A DNA stretch of 21,720 nucleotides from DATAEU01 sp046724395 (GCA_046724395.1 JBKOWM010000105.1:1-21720), one strand, 5' to 3'. Positions 7,763 through 15,447 are shown, counted from the first letter of the stretch. The notes: a model not told the origin generated them from the letters alone. Numbers and translations are program-made.

Positions 7763-7797
7763 GAACTCTGAACCCCCATCGCTATCGTTCGAGGCCG

Positions 7798-8802
7798 ATG
7801 GCCGAGGAGCTCGCACCGCCGGCACGACCGTTGGAGCGTTGGGTCCCTGGCGTGCACATGCTCCGCACCTATCGCGCGCCGTCGTTGCGCGCGGATCTGA
7901 TCGCTGGCGCAGTGCTCGCGGCGATCCTGGTGCCGAAGGGCATGGCCTATGCCGAGCTCGCGGGGCTCCCGCCCGTGACCGGTCTGTACACGACGGTGGC
8001 GTGCCTCGTCGGGTACGCGCTGTTCGGGCCCTCTCATGTGCTCGTGCTCGGACCGGACTCGTCGGTGTCCCCGCTGATCTTCGCCGCGATCGTGCCGCTG
8101 CTCGCGGTGCCGGACCCTCCGAGCGCGATCGCGCTCGCCGGGATGATGGCACTCTTCGTCGGCGCGATCGAGATCGGCCTCGGGATCTGCAAGCTCGGGT
8201 TCGTCGCCGACCTCTTGTCCAAGGAGGTGCAGGTCGGTTACATGAACGGCCTCGCGATCACGATCATCGTGGGACAGCTGCCGAAGCTGTTCGGGTTCTC
8301 GACCGACGCCGACGGCTTCGTCGCCGAGGTGAGGGCGTTCGCGCAGGGGATCGGCGACACGAATGCAACCGCGCTTTGGGTCGGGGTGGGCACCTTGCTC
8401 GTGCTGCTGATCCTGCCGCGGATCACCGAGCGCATCCCGGCGGTGCTCGTCGCGGTCGTCGGAGCAACGGTGGTGACGGCGATCTTCGATCTGGCGGCCG
8501 ACGGCGTCTCCACGGTCGGCGCGCTGCCGCAGGGGCTGCCGACCCCGACGTTCCCCTCGGTACCGGTGAGCAACCTCGCGCCGCTGCTGATCGCCGCGCT
8601 CGGGATCGTGCTCGTGTCGCTCACTGACACGATCGCGACGTCGACGAGCTTCGCGGCACGACGCGGCGACGAGGTCGCTCCGAACCAGGAGATGGTCGGG
8701 ATCGGCGCCGCGAACGTCTTCGCCGGCTTCTTCCAGGGGTTCGCGATCTCGGCGAGCGGTTCCCGGACCGCGGTCGCGGAGCAGTCGGGCTCGAAGTCGT
8801 AG
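7798..8802 (+). CDS. SulP anion transporter, N-terminal part (gene split by stop)
   Basis: First 334 codons of a SulP (SLC26-like) inorganic anion transporter, a family that moves sulfate, bicarbonate or related anions across the inner membrane. The ATG at 7798-7800 is chosen because the sequence right after it matches SulP N-termini: RADLIAGAVLAAILVPKGMA, YAELAGLPPVTGLYT, then a GPDSSVSPLIFA stretch near 85-96 that lines the transport site. Many membrane segments follow, up to GFFQGFAISASGSRTAVAEQ. The frame stops at a TAG (8800-8802) exactly where family members read on through a Gln-like position (SGSKS-stop-ITGLAGAAV). The remaining membrane segments and STAS domain follow in another frame. 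An upstream in-frame extension (to 7348) looks non-coding. As written the transporter is incomplete and probably non-functional. Confidence 0.88.
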   Translation: MAEELAPPARPLERWVPGVHMLRTYRAPSLRADLIAGAVLAAILVPKGMAYAELAGLPPVTGLYTTVACLVGYALFGPSHVLVLGPDSSVSPLIFAAIVPLLAVPDPPSAIALAGMMALFVGAIEIGLGICKLGFVADLLSKEVQVGYMNGLAITIIVGQLPKLFGFSTDADGFVAEVRAFAQGIGDTNATALWVGVGTLLVLLILPRITERIPAVLVAVVGATVVTAIFDLAADGVSTVGALPQGLPTPTFPSVPVSNLAPLLIAALGIVLVSLTDTIATSTSFAARRGDEVAPNQEMVGIGAANVFAGFFQGFAISASGSRTAVAEQSGSKS

Positions 8803-8830
8803 ATCACCGGGCTCGCGGGCGCGGCGGTCG

Positions 8831-9565
8831 GTGGTCTTGCTCCTGTTCCTACCAGGGGTGCTCCAAGATCTCCCGCAGCCCGCTCTCGCCGCCGTCGTGA
8901 TCGCCGCTGCTTTGTCGCTCGCGAACGCCGCGATCTTGCGCAAGTACCTGCGGATGCGGAGGTCGGCGCTCGCGATCTCGGTTGTCGCGACGCTGGCCGT
9001 GATCCTGCTCGGCGTGCTGCAGGGCATCCTCATCGCCGTCGCGCTGTCGATCCTGCTGTTCTTCCGCCGGAACTGGTGGCCGCACGGCGAGGTCCTCGGC
9101 CGCGTGCCCGAGCTCGGCGGCTGGCACAACGTCGGCCGCTACCCGGACGCCGAGCGGGTCGACGGCCTCGTCGTGCTGCGGTGGGAGGCGCCCCTGTTCT
9201 TCGCGAACGCCGGTATCTTCCGCGAGCTGATCCGGGACATCGTCCGCCGGCAGCGACCGCGGTGGATCGTGTTGCAGTGCGAGGCGGTTACCGACATCGA
9301 CGTGACGGCCGCGGACATGCTCGAGCACCTCGACATCGAGCTGAACGAGCAGCGGATCAACTTCGCGTTCGTCGAGCTCCGTGATCGGCTGCAGGACCTG
9401 CTGCACCGGTACGGCTTGTTCGCGACGCTCGACCGGACGCACGTGTTCCCGTCGATCGATACGGCGCTAGCTGCGACCGGGGCGGAGTCAAACGATCTCG
9501 AAGCTGGACGGACGGCGTCGAGCGATCCCCCAGAGCTGCCCGAGGTCCCCCCGCCATCCGAGTGA
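8831..9565 (+). CDS. SulP anion transporter, C-terminal part with STAS domain (split from N-terminal part)
   Basis: Continuation of the preceding SulP gene in the next frame, 244 codons if begun at the GTG at 8831. It starts with the late membrane segments (VLLLFLPGVLQDLPQPALAA, then ILLGVLQGILIAVALSILLFF), followed by a cytoplasmic STAS domain (about residues 100-215) containing EAPLFFANAGIF and VLQCEAVTDIDVTAADML. The tail is Pro/Glu-rich and disordered-looking. The GTG has no ribosome binding site, so independent translation is unlikely. It is better read as the second half of one broken gene spanning 7798-9565. The frame moves by one extra base between about 8824 and 8833 (GTCGGTGGTC). 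Whether the break is natural or a base error cannot be decided here. Confidence 0.85.
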   Translation: MVLLLFLPGVLQDLPQPALAAVVIAAALSLANAAILRKYLRMRRSALAISVVATLAVILLGVLQGILIAVALSILLFFRRNWWPHGEVLGRVPELGGWHNVGRYPDAERVDGLVVLRWEAPLFFANAGIFRELIRDIVRRQRPRWIVLQCEAVTDIDVTAADMLEHLDIELNEQRINFAFVELRDRLQDLLHRYGLFATLDRTHVFPSIDTALAATGAESNDLEAGRTASSDPPELPEVPPPSE

Positions 9566-9777
9566 CAGCGCGGCGGGCGAGAAGGCCGACTGCGACGTGC
9601 AGTGGTGAGCGGATCGATCGAGACCGCCCGCGTCTGACCGAGAACGAGGAGCGTGGAGTGCCAGAAGACTCACGCACCCTCTCCGGTACGTGGACAGTAG
9701 CTTGTGACTCGGTGTTGCCATGACAGCTCACGCTGCGGCGCGCGGTGGCAGGTGTTGGACAGGCGCGGCTCTAAGAA

Positions 9778-9964
9778 GTGATCACGCACGGCGGCCGCTG
9801 GATACACATCTTCCCCGATGTCGCGAACCTGCCGCTCCGGCCGCCGGGGCGTGCTTGCGAAGACTGCCTCGTCGCTCGACGTTATGGGCGGCGGTCGGTT
9901 TGAGCTCGGCCTCGGCGCCGGTTCGTTCCGGGATGCGATTGCTGCAATGTGCGCGCCGCGCCGG
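9778..9964 (+). pseudogene. Remnant of luciferase-like (LLM class, F420-type) flavin oxidoreductase
   Basis: Two short pieces in adjacent frames together resemble one stretch of a luciferase-like monooxygenase. Frame one gives IFPDVANLPLRPPG (to about 9849). The next frame gives GVLAKTASSLDVMGGGRFEL followed by GLGAGSFRDAIAAM and APRR (to 9964). In intact relatives this stretch reads continuously as VANLPLRPPAVLA, then a SLD-GGRFELGLGAG segment and DAIAAMGGPRR. The order and spacing match, with one extra base near 9850. Nothing recognisable remains of the N-terminal 50-60 residues or the rest of the barrel, so this is a fragment of a dead gene. The surrounding 9566-9777 and 9965-10047 hold nothing else I can identify. 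Confidence 0.7.
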
Positions 9965-10047
9965 CGTGGCGTCGTGGTGTCGCAGGCAGACCGCGTCGCG
10001 CATCGCCGGTGTGCTTAAGGTTCCTCTCGGCCATCGGCTGCGTACCA

Positions 10048-10527
10048 TCAACTGAGGTGAGCCGACGCCCGAGCCCGGCGGATCTGATCCGCGTGGTCGT
10101 GGGCGTGAGCCGCGTAGATCTCGAGCCACGCCTCCACGCCATAGGGGCCACTCTCCGTATGCGTCCCACCCCGCGCCCACTGCCCCTCGTCGAGCCGGTC
10201 GAGGATCTCGGCCGTCGTCCGCCGCGCCGCGGCGACCGCCTCGACCGACGCCTCGATCGGGCGCTCACCGTAGAAGAGGCGTTGCGCGTATTCCTCTTGG
10301 TCATACCCCTGAATCGTCGGCGCGTCCTCGGCGATCAGGCGACGCAGCCGGATTGCCGACGTCATCTCGCTATCGGCCATGTGATGGACTACTTCTCGAG
10401 CCGTCCACTCTTCCCGCGCGGGACGTGCGTCGAGCTCGATGTCGGTGATCCCTTCGAGCGCCTCCGCAAAGACGCGAGTCCCTTCCTTGTAGCGCTCGAC
10501 CAACTGAGCGCGCGTGCCCTGTTCCAT
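10048..10527 (-). CDS. DinB-family putative metal-binding protein
   Basis: A 159-residue four-helix-bundle protein of the DinB/YfiT-like superfamily, whose members include thiol-dependent transferases and many proteins of unknown role. Visible hallmarks are EEWTAREVVHHMADSE at 39-54 with His 48/49, and a C-terminal HAHDHADQI with His 141, 143 and 145; these are candidate metal ligands. The ATG at 10525-10527 is preferred to the one 18 nt upstream because a GGGGGT site sits 7 nt before it. It has its own unit: the neighbouring gene on the same strand ends 265 nt upstream, and a dead gene lies downstream. The exact reaction cannot be assigned. Confidence 0.85.
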   Translation of the reverse strand: MEQGTRAQLVERYKEGTRVFAEALEGITDIELDARPAREEWTAREVVHHMADSEMTSAIRLRRLIAEDAPTIQGYDQEEYAQRLFYGERPIEASVEAVAAARRTTAEILDRLDEGQWARGGTHTESGPYGVEAWLEIYAAHAHDHADQIRRARASAHLS

Positions 10528-10792
10528 CGCTATACCCCCAGTCATCCTGCCGCGCCTGACGGCTTGTCGATTATCCCGCGGAGCGGCCGTGTCGTGACGT
10601 TTGGATCGCCGAACGCAGCCGCACCGTGCCGAGGAGCACGGTGGTCTACCGCCTGCTCAGGAGATCGTACGCGGGCACACGGGCGGCGTCGGCGCTCTCG
10701 CTGCGCGGCCGCTGCCTCACCGGGCTGTCGGAGGGATCGTGAGCGAGCCCCGACCACCTGGCGCTTCGGCCGCCGGATCGAGCGCTCGGCTC

Positions 10793-11530
10793 TCAGAACG
10801 GATACTCGTCCTTGCGCCAGCTGCGCGGCTCCTCCGGCTGCGGCTTCGGCGTCCGCTCGAGCAGCATGTTGAAGAAGGGAGCGACGAACGGATCGGGCGC
10901 CATCACGGTGTAAGTGTGGTACACAGTCCCGTTCTCGCGGGCGAACGCGATGTAGCTCGGGTTCTCGCGGAGGCCGTCCTTGAGCTCCGCACCAATCTGC
11001 TCCGACCATTCCTGGAGCCAGCCCGGCGGATGGTCGATCATCTCCTTGAGCTCAGGGATCTGCTGTGCCTGCTCTTCCGTCAACGCAAGGTCGAAGTCGA
11101 ACGGGAAGTCGGTCGCGTACGTCGACACGTAGGGGAACTGCCAGCCCATCCGCTCCTTGTAGGCCGCCAGGCGGTCGATCGGTGCCCGCGAGAAGCACAG
11201 GAGCGTGACGTCACGCTTGTTCAGGTGGATCAACTGGCCATCGAACCCGTCCGCGAGACTCGTGCAGCCTGGGCATGCCCCGACCTCGTAATCCGGCCCA
11301 TACATGATGTTGTAGGCGAGGAGCTGCGAGCGACCGTCGAACAGCTCGGCGAGGGTCTTCTTGCCGTCGCCGGTGTCGAACTCGTACTCCTTCGCGAGAG
11401 GCACCCATGGGAGCTCGAGCCGCTTCTTCTTGATCTCCTCGTTTCGCTCGGCGTGTTCCGCCTCGAGCTTCGCCAGCTCGTTGCGTGCCGCCTGCCACTC
11501 TTCGCGCATCGCAATCTTGTGCCCGGCCAC
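10793..11530 (-). CDS. DUF899-family thioredoxin-like protein (copy 1)
   Basis: A cytoplasmic protein of 245 residues from the DUF899 group (COG4312), which has a thioredoxin-like fold and no firmly established function. Features are a charged helical N-terminus (8-40), the KEYEFDTGDGKKTLAELFDG stretch at 47-66, SQLLAYNIMYGPDY, a CPGC motif at 86-89 in the position of a thioredoxin active site, HLNKRDVTLLCFSRAPIDRL at 102-121, and YKERMGWQFPYVST. The C-terminus ends SWRKDEYPF, matching its paralogue at 11874. The start is a GTG at 11528-11530 with an AGGAGGGA site 6 nt upstream. It is divergent from the second copy, with 343 nt between them. A redox or peroxide-related role is plausible from the fold but not shown. 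Confidence 0.92.
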   Translation of the reverse strand: MAGHKIAMREEWQAARNELAKLEAEHAERNEEIKKKRLELPWVPLAKEYEFDTGDGKKTLAELFDGRSQLLAYNIMYGPDYEVGACPGCTSLADGFDGQLIHLNKRDVTLLCFSRAPIDRLAAYKERMGWQFPYVSTYATDFPFDFDLALTEEQAQQIPELKEMIDHPPGWLQEWSEQIGAELKDGLRENPSYIAFARENGTVYHTYTVMAPDPFVAPFFNMLLERTPKPQPEEPRSWRKDEYPF

Positions 11531-11873
11531 CTCGTCTCCCTCCTGTGAGCTCGGCCGCTCCGACCGATTCGACGTCTCGGCCGCAAGTTACTCCCACACC
11601 AACTACGACTCCAGATCGCCTCAAACTCATCGGGAAGGCGGCCGACAGGCCCTAGATTGGCCCACGTGCTTTTGCCGGGACTCCCTCGCGGAATACCTCT
11701 AAGCGTTACGCTCGAGGCAATGGATCTCCCCGTTCCGCGGTTCGGCGATCAGAGGATGAGCGCTTCTCTCGACCGATCGACGGGAGGGGGACGACGTGGT
11801 TACGGCGGAAAGTCGCAGGATGTTATGTAGGGCGGGAGCACGGATGACCGGACCGGCCGCGTAGGGGGAGCGA
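11531..11873. other. Divergent intergenic region between the two DUF899 genes
   Basis: 343 nt that must carry the promoters of both DUF899 genes. It contains the ribosome binding sites AGGAGGGA (minus strand, 11537-11544) and GGGGGAG (plus strand, 11863-11869). I find no convincing paired -35/-10 boxes and no long inverted repeat. A minus-strand open frame over 11699-12061 is antisense to the second DUF899 gene and is not supported. Confidence 0.5.
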
Positions 11874-12602
11874 ATGGCGACGTCCAAAGTTGTGACACAT
11901 GACGAATGGCTCGCAGTCCGCAAGAAGCATCTGGCCAAAGAGAAGGAGTTCACCCGGCTTCGCGACCAGCTCAGCAAGGAGCGCCGCGACCTCCCATCGG
12001 AGCTAGTCGAGAAGGAGTACGTCTTCGAGGGGGAGAACGGTCGGCAGACGCTCGCGGACATCTTCCAAGGGCGGAGCCAGCTGGTCGTCTATCACGCGAT
12101 GTTCAATCCAGAGACGGCAGGGAAGCACACGCCGTGGACGACCGACGCGGCGTGCTTCGTCTGTTCTTTCTGGATGGACAACTTCAACGGCATCACGCTC
12201 CACCTGAACCATCGAGACATCACGATAGCGGCCGTGTCGCGGGCACCGTACCCGGAGCTCGCCGCGTACAAGGCACGGATGGGTTGGCAGTTCCCTTGGT
12301 ACTCCTCAGCGGACAGCGATTTCAACTTCGATTACCGGGTCTCATTCACTCCCGAGGAACTGAATGCGGGTGAGGTCGAGTACAACTACCGGCGAACCGC
12401 GTGGTCGGGCTCGGAGGCTCCGGGGATCAGCGTCTTTCTCAACGAGAGTGGGCAGATCTACCACACGTACTCGACATACGAACGAGGTCTGGACATGCTG
12501 AACGTCGCCTACCACTACATGGACCTCGTTCCGAAGGGCCGGGACGAGGATGGGGACGGGGCAGGCTCCTGGGTCCACCGCCGCGACGAATACCCGGACT
12601 GA
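11874..12602 (+). CDS. DUF899-family thioredoxin-like protein (copy 2)
   Basis: A 242-residue paralogue of the gene at 10793-11530. It aligns along its whole length: HDEWLAVRKKHLAKEKEF in the helical N-terminus, VEKEYVFEGENGRQTLADIF at 45-64, SQLVVYHAMFNPE, HLNHRDITIAAVSRAPYPEL at 110-129, YKARMGWQFPWYSS, and HRRDEYPD at the end. The CPGC of copy 1 is replaced by CFVC at 94-97 after a longer insert (AGKHTPWTTDAA), so both retain a CxxC pair but with different intervening residues. The start ATG has GGGGGAG 4 nt upstream. Its stop overlaps the start of the DUF2182 gene (TGATG), so the two are translationally coupled. The biochemical role is unknown; a redox function on a metal or thiol is an inference. 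Confidence 0.93.
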   Translation: MATSKVVTHDEWLAVRKKHLAKEKEFTRLRDQLSKERRDLPSELVEKEYVFEGENGRQTLADIFQGRSQLVVYHAMFNPETAGKHTPWTTDAACFVCSFWMDNFNGITLHLNHRDITIAAVSRAPYPELAAYKARMGWQFPWYSSADSDFNFDYRVSFTPEELNAGEVEYNYRRTAWSGSEAPGISVFLNESGQIYHTYSTYERGLDMLNVAYHYMDLVPKGRDEDGDGAGSWVHRRDEYPD

Positions 12603-13399
12603 TGTCACTGAGTCGGGCGCTCTTGTCCGTTGGGCTGATCAGGCCAACGAGGCGGCGCGGATTTTGCCCTGCGTGCCGAGGATGGGCTGCCCCAACCGGG
12701 GGGCGCACCGAGATCGCTCCCCCCGCCTTCACAGCGCTGGCGTTCCTCGTCGTGGCCGCCGTCGCGTGGTGGCTCACGATCGAGCAGTCTCGATCCATGA
12801 GCGGAATGACAATGGATCTGGGAACGCCCGGCTCGTTCGCCGTCACGTGGGTCGTGATGATGGCGGCAATGATGCTGCCGACGGCGGTGCCGCTCGTGTT
12901 CGAGTTCGCCCGGAGTGCGGAACGAAGGAGCGGTTGGCAGCCCGCGACGGGCCTGCTCGGCCTCACCTATCTCTCGGTGTGGCTCGCGTTCGGACTCATC
13001 TGCTATGTCGTGCGCAGCGCGCTTCCCGTGTCCTTGCCGAACCAGGGGCTGATCGGCCTCGGGGCCCTGGTGCTGGCGGGCCTCTATGCACTGACTCCGA
13101 TCAAACGGGCGAGCGAGGCGAGGTGCCGAGAGCTGTGCGCGCTCCACGGCTCCTTGCCGTTCAATCTGATGCGAAGTGCGCTCCTCGTTGGCGTGAAGTA
13201 CGGGCTCAGCTGTGTCGGGTGCAGCGCCGCACTGATGGTTGCGATGGTGATCATCGGTATGTCGAACCTCACCTGGATCCTCATCCTGAGCGGGCTAGTG
13301 CTGGTCTACAAGCTCGCGCCCGCTGCCAGCACGCGGCGAACGTTGCTGCTTTCGGGAGCACTCGGCGCTCTCGGAGTGGTCTACGCCCTAATGATGTGA
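12602..13399 (+). CDS. DUF2182-family metal-binding-like integral membrane protein
   Basis: A 265-residue polytopic membrane protein of the DUF2182 family, often described as predicted metal-binding membrane proteins. An N-terminal CPAC (22-25) lies in a basic cytoplasmic stretch. Membrane segments lie near 42-60, 80-100, 117-137, 148-165, 205-220 and 224-240. The Met-rich MSGMTMDLG at 66-74 and WVVMMAAMMLP at 83-93 are family hallmarks and candidate soft-metal ligands. Further Cys occur at 175 and 179 (CRELC) and as CVGC at 204-207. The ATG at 12602-12604 shares its A with the preceding stop, so expression is tied to the DUF899 gene. A role in copper or other metal handling is suggested by the Met/Cys content, not demonstrated. 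Confidence 0.88.
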   Translation: MSLSRALLSVGLIRPTRRRGFCPACRGWAAPTGGRTEIAPPAFTALAFLVVAAVAWWLTIEQSRSMSGMTMDLGTPGSFAVTWVVMMAAMMLPTAVPLVFEFARSAERRSGWQPATGLLGLTYLSVWLAFGLICYVVRSALPVSLPNQGLIGLGALVLAGLYALTPIKRASEARCRELCALHGSLPFNLMRSALLVGVKYGLSCVGCSAALMVAMVIIGMSNLTWILILSGLVLVYKLAPAASTRRTLLLSGALGALGVVYALMM

Positions 13400-13416
13400 C
13401 GGCGCCGGTAGCCGTC
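13398..13416 (+). terminator. Stem-loop at end of DUF899-DUF2182 unit, possible terminator
   Basis: GACGGC, a 7-nt loop, then GCCGTC forms a perfect 6-bp stem starting inside the stop codon of the DUF2182 gene. No T-run follows, so it is either a weak or factor-assisted terminator, or an mRNA 3' end hairpin. Confidence 0.3.
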
Positions 13417-13737
13417 TGCTCCCGTTCGCTGGCGAAACCACATCATCGTTCCGTCCGATCGGCTCCTGGTCGACGTCGCAGATGTATGTCTTAACACCTT
13501 CAGCGTGTCTCGTACTTCGGACGGCCTCGGCACGCGAGAGCTTCCTCGACCAGTCCATCGTCCGGCACACAGGACAGCCGCGGGTGGTCGTCGATCCCGG
13601 TCAAGATCTTGGACTCCTGGCCGCCTCTCGGGTTCCAGAGGGCCTTCCCAGCCCGGTGCGGACGACCCTGCCGTTCCGTCGCCGGTCGAGCATGCTGACG
13701 GTGCGGTATTCAGCGACCGTCATCCGGAGGTGTTGCG
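13400..13737. other. Intergenic region before DUF6544 gene
   Basis: 338 nt with no gene I can support. It contains the stem-loop of the previous gene at its start and the GGAGG ribosome binding site (13726-13730) of the next gene at its end. Reading frames crossing it have no recognisable domain. The promoter of the following unit is expected here but is not obvious. Confidence 0.5.
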
Positions 13738-14506
13738 ATGGGCGGAACTCCGGCGGCCGGTCGGTTGGAAGCCGACCTCAGCCTGCCGTCGGCACCAGGT
13801 GGCTTCTCCGACGGGGAGCTCGACGGCCTGCCCGAGCCCGTGCGCCGCTACTTCCGAGCAGCCATCGCGCCCAGCGCGCCGCTGGCAGCGTCCGCGCGCC
13901 TGCGCATGGGCGGCAGGATCAAGCTCGGCCTCTGGCTTCCCTTCCGCGCGCGCCAGGTGCTCGCGCCGCATCGCGGCTTCGTTTGGGCGGCGCGCGTCGC
14001 CCGGATCATCAGCGGCTCCGACCAGTACATCGACGGCAGCGGCTGGATGCAGTGGAAGGTCCTCGGGCTGGTCCCGATCGTACGCGCGGAAGGACCCGAC
14101 GTCTCCCGCAGCTCTGTCGGGCGGTTTCGGCGCGGAATCCGTGTGGTTGCCGACTTCGCTCCTCCCGCGGTTCGGTGTCGCTTGGACCGCGGGCGACGAC
14201 TCACACGTCACCGCGCGGTTCCGTGTTGACGACGTCGAGCTGGCTGTGCACCTGTCGCTGGACGACCGCGCGCGCGTTCGGTCGATCCAGCTTGATCGGT
14301 GGGCCGATCCCGAGAGCTCCGGTGCGTTCGACTGGCATCCGTTTGGCATCGAGGTCGACGGCTACGCGACGTACGACGGCGTGAGCATCCCGAACCGCGG
14401 ACGCGCTGGCTGGTTCTTCGGCACCGACCGGTGGCCCGAGGGCGACTTCTTCCACTACGAGATCACGGACCTGAGCCCGCAGGAACTCCGGAGGCGAGAG
14501 CCATGA
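13738..14506 (+). pseudogene. DUF6544-family protein, broken by a +1 frameshift
   Basis: Two frames together give a complete DUF6544-like protein of about 255 residues, function unknown. Frame one, from ATG 13738 with GGAGG 7 nt upstream, has LPEPVRRYFRAA at 31-42, RMGGRIKLGLWLPFRARQ at 56-73, APHRGFVWAARVARIISGSD at 76-95 and VRAEGPDVSRSSVGRF at 115-130. The next frame takes over at GAESVWLPTSLLPRFGVAW and continues through HVTARFRVDDVEL, HPFGIEVDGYATYDG, GWFFGTDRWPEGDFF and a stop at 14504-14506. The junction is the TTT at 14125-14127; removing one T restores RFGAES. Apart from that one base the gene looks healthy, so a recent mutation or a sequencing error are both likely. If translated as written, the frame-one product is 163 residues. 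It is followed 36 nt later by the hydrolase gene on the same strand. Confidence 0.85.
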
Positions 14507-14542
14507 GCGTGCTGATCCGAAGACGATGTGAAGGAGGCAACC

Positions 14543-15400
14543 ATGACAACGATACGGATCAGAGACGTAGACCTGAACGCAAAGGTCATCGGGCATGGGT
14601 ATCCGCTGGGATTGATGCACGGCGGACCCAGCGGCGATCTCTACACCATGCTTTCGTTCCGGCAGTGCAAGGACCAGTTCACCCTGGTCTTCTACGATCA
14701 TCGCTGCAACGGCCGGTCGACGGGCGTGCCTGTCACCTCCATGACATGGGAGAACCTGACGGCAGACGCCGACGCGCTTCGCGAGAGGCTCGGCTTCGAA
14801 CGATGGGCCGTGCTCGGTCACTCGTTCGGCGGCAACGTCGCGCTCGAGTACGCCCTACGCTATCCGGACCGACTCTCGTATCTCGTGCTCCTCAGCACGG
14901 GAGCCGAAGGCCGCTGGTCGCTCGAGAACGCGTCGAGGCTGCTGGCCAAACGCGGCTACAGCCCGGACATCGTGAATCTCGCCAAGCGCTGGTTGAACGG
15001 TGAGGTCCCACCGAAGGAATCCTTCCGCACGCTGATGAAGCTGGGGAAGGCCTACAACCCACATTCGGGGATGGGTCTGCTCGCGCGCGTGGCGCTCGAA
15101 GGAGCGTGGCGATCGAAGCTCCGGCCCGAGGCGCTCATCTTCGCGGCGCATTATCTGCTGCCAGGTTGGTCGGTCATCGACCGCCTTGGCGAGATCAAAG
15201 TGCCGACGCTGGTGATGGCGGGCAAGGACGACTTTATTTTCCCGCCCGAGCACCAGGCCGAGCTTGCCGCGGGCATACCGAACTCGCGCCTAAAGCTGAT
15301 CGAGCGCGCCGGTCACAATCCGCACGACGAGCAGACCGCTGAGGTGATGAAGGAGCCGCGAGCCTTCATCCCTTCGGACGTCGGCGCGAGAGCAGCCTGA
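14543..15400 (+). CDS. Alpha/beta hydrolase (proline iminopeptidase-like)
   Basis: A cytoplasmic alpha/beta-fold hydrolase of 285 residues. The oxyanion loop HGGP is at 26-29, the nucleophile elbow GHSFGG at 92-97 has Ser94, the acid is in AGKDDF (Asp229 or Asp230), and His258 sits in ERAGHNPH. HGGP and the FYDHRCNGRS stretch at 50-59 resemble the proline iminopeptidase branch, but related esterases and haloalkane-type enzymes share them, so the substrate is open. The ATG at 14543-14545 is chosen because AAGGAGG (14531-14537) lies 5 nt before it; a GTG at 14528 is upstream of that site and unlikely. The gene is probably co-transcribed with the DUF6544 gene 36 nt upstream. The residues after His258 are shorter and more divergent than the core. 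Confidence 0.92.
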   Translation: MTTIRIRDVDLNAKVIGHGYPLGLMHGGPSGDLYTMLSFRQCKDQFTLVFYDHRCNGRSTGVPVTSMTWENLTADADALRERLGFERWAVLGHSFGGNVALEYALRYPDRLSYLVLLSTGAEGRWSLENASRLLAKRGYSPDIVNLAKRWLNGEVPPKESFRTLMKLGKAYNPHSGMGLLARVALEGAWRSKLRPEALIFAAHYLLPGWSVIDRLGEIKVPTLVMAGKDDFIFPPEHQAELAAGIPNSRLKLIERAGHNPHDEQTAEVMKEPRAFIPSDVGARAA

Positions 15401-15413
15401 GGTGAAATATGGA

Positions 15414-15447
15414 GGACGGCCCGCTTCCCCTCCGGGATGGCCGGTCC
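15414..15447 (+). terminator. Stem-loop downstream of hydrolase gene, possible terminator
   Basis: GGACGGCC pairs with GGCCGGTCC (one bulged G), beginning 14 nt after the hydrolase stop, with a 17-nt loop that may pair further inside (CCG with CGG). Only a short TTC follows, so classical intrinsic termination is uncertain. Confidence 0.3.

Larger units (their letters stand above)
7319..7797. other. Divergent intergenic region between sugar operon and SulP gene
   Basis: 479 nt without a confident gene. It must contain the promoter of the leftward sugar operon and probably that of the rightward SulP gene. I see no convincing -35/-10 pair on either strand. It holds a 12-bp perfect palindrome at 7426-7437 and a possible 52-codon minus-strand reading frame at 7604-7762, both listed separately. 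Longer open readings across it are rich in Arg, Pro and Ser and look like GC-rich shadow frames. Confidence 0.6.

Noticed and set aside
8800..8802. Recoding of TAG as an amino acid in the SulP gene
   Set aside because: TAG ends other genes in the window normally (the MalF gene at 414-416), and a separate frameshift follows, so readthrough would not restore the protein.
7591..9129. Long minus-strand open frame opposite the SulP gene
   Set aside because: The translation is Arg/Asp/His-rich with no domain, while the plus strand reads as an unmistakable SulP transporter; it is a GC-rich shadow.
10601..11548. Plus-strand open frame opposite DUF899 copy 1
   Set aside because: Leu/Arg/Val-rich mirror of the real gene; no start signal or family match.
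11699..12061. Minus-strand open frame antisense to DUF899 copy 2, ending LIAEPRNGEIHCLERNA
   Set aside because: The end looks somewhat protein-like, but the first half is Ser/Arg-rich antisense of a real gene and no family is recognisable.
14120..14132. Programmed ribosomal frameshifting in the DUF6544 gene
   Set aside because: No slippery heptamer with a downstream structure is evident, the family is normally a single frame, and similar shifts occur in unrelated genes of the window.
13482..14384. Plus-strand 300-codon frame over the DUF6544 gene
   Set aside because: Conserved DUF6544 motifs lie in the two other plus-strand frames, so this reading is a shadow.
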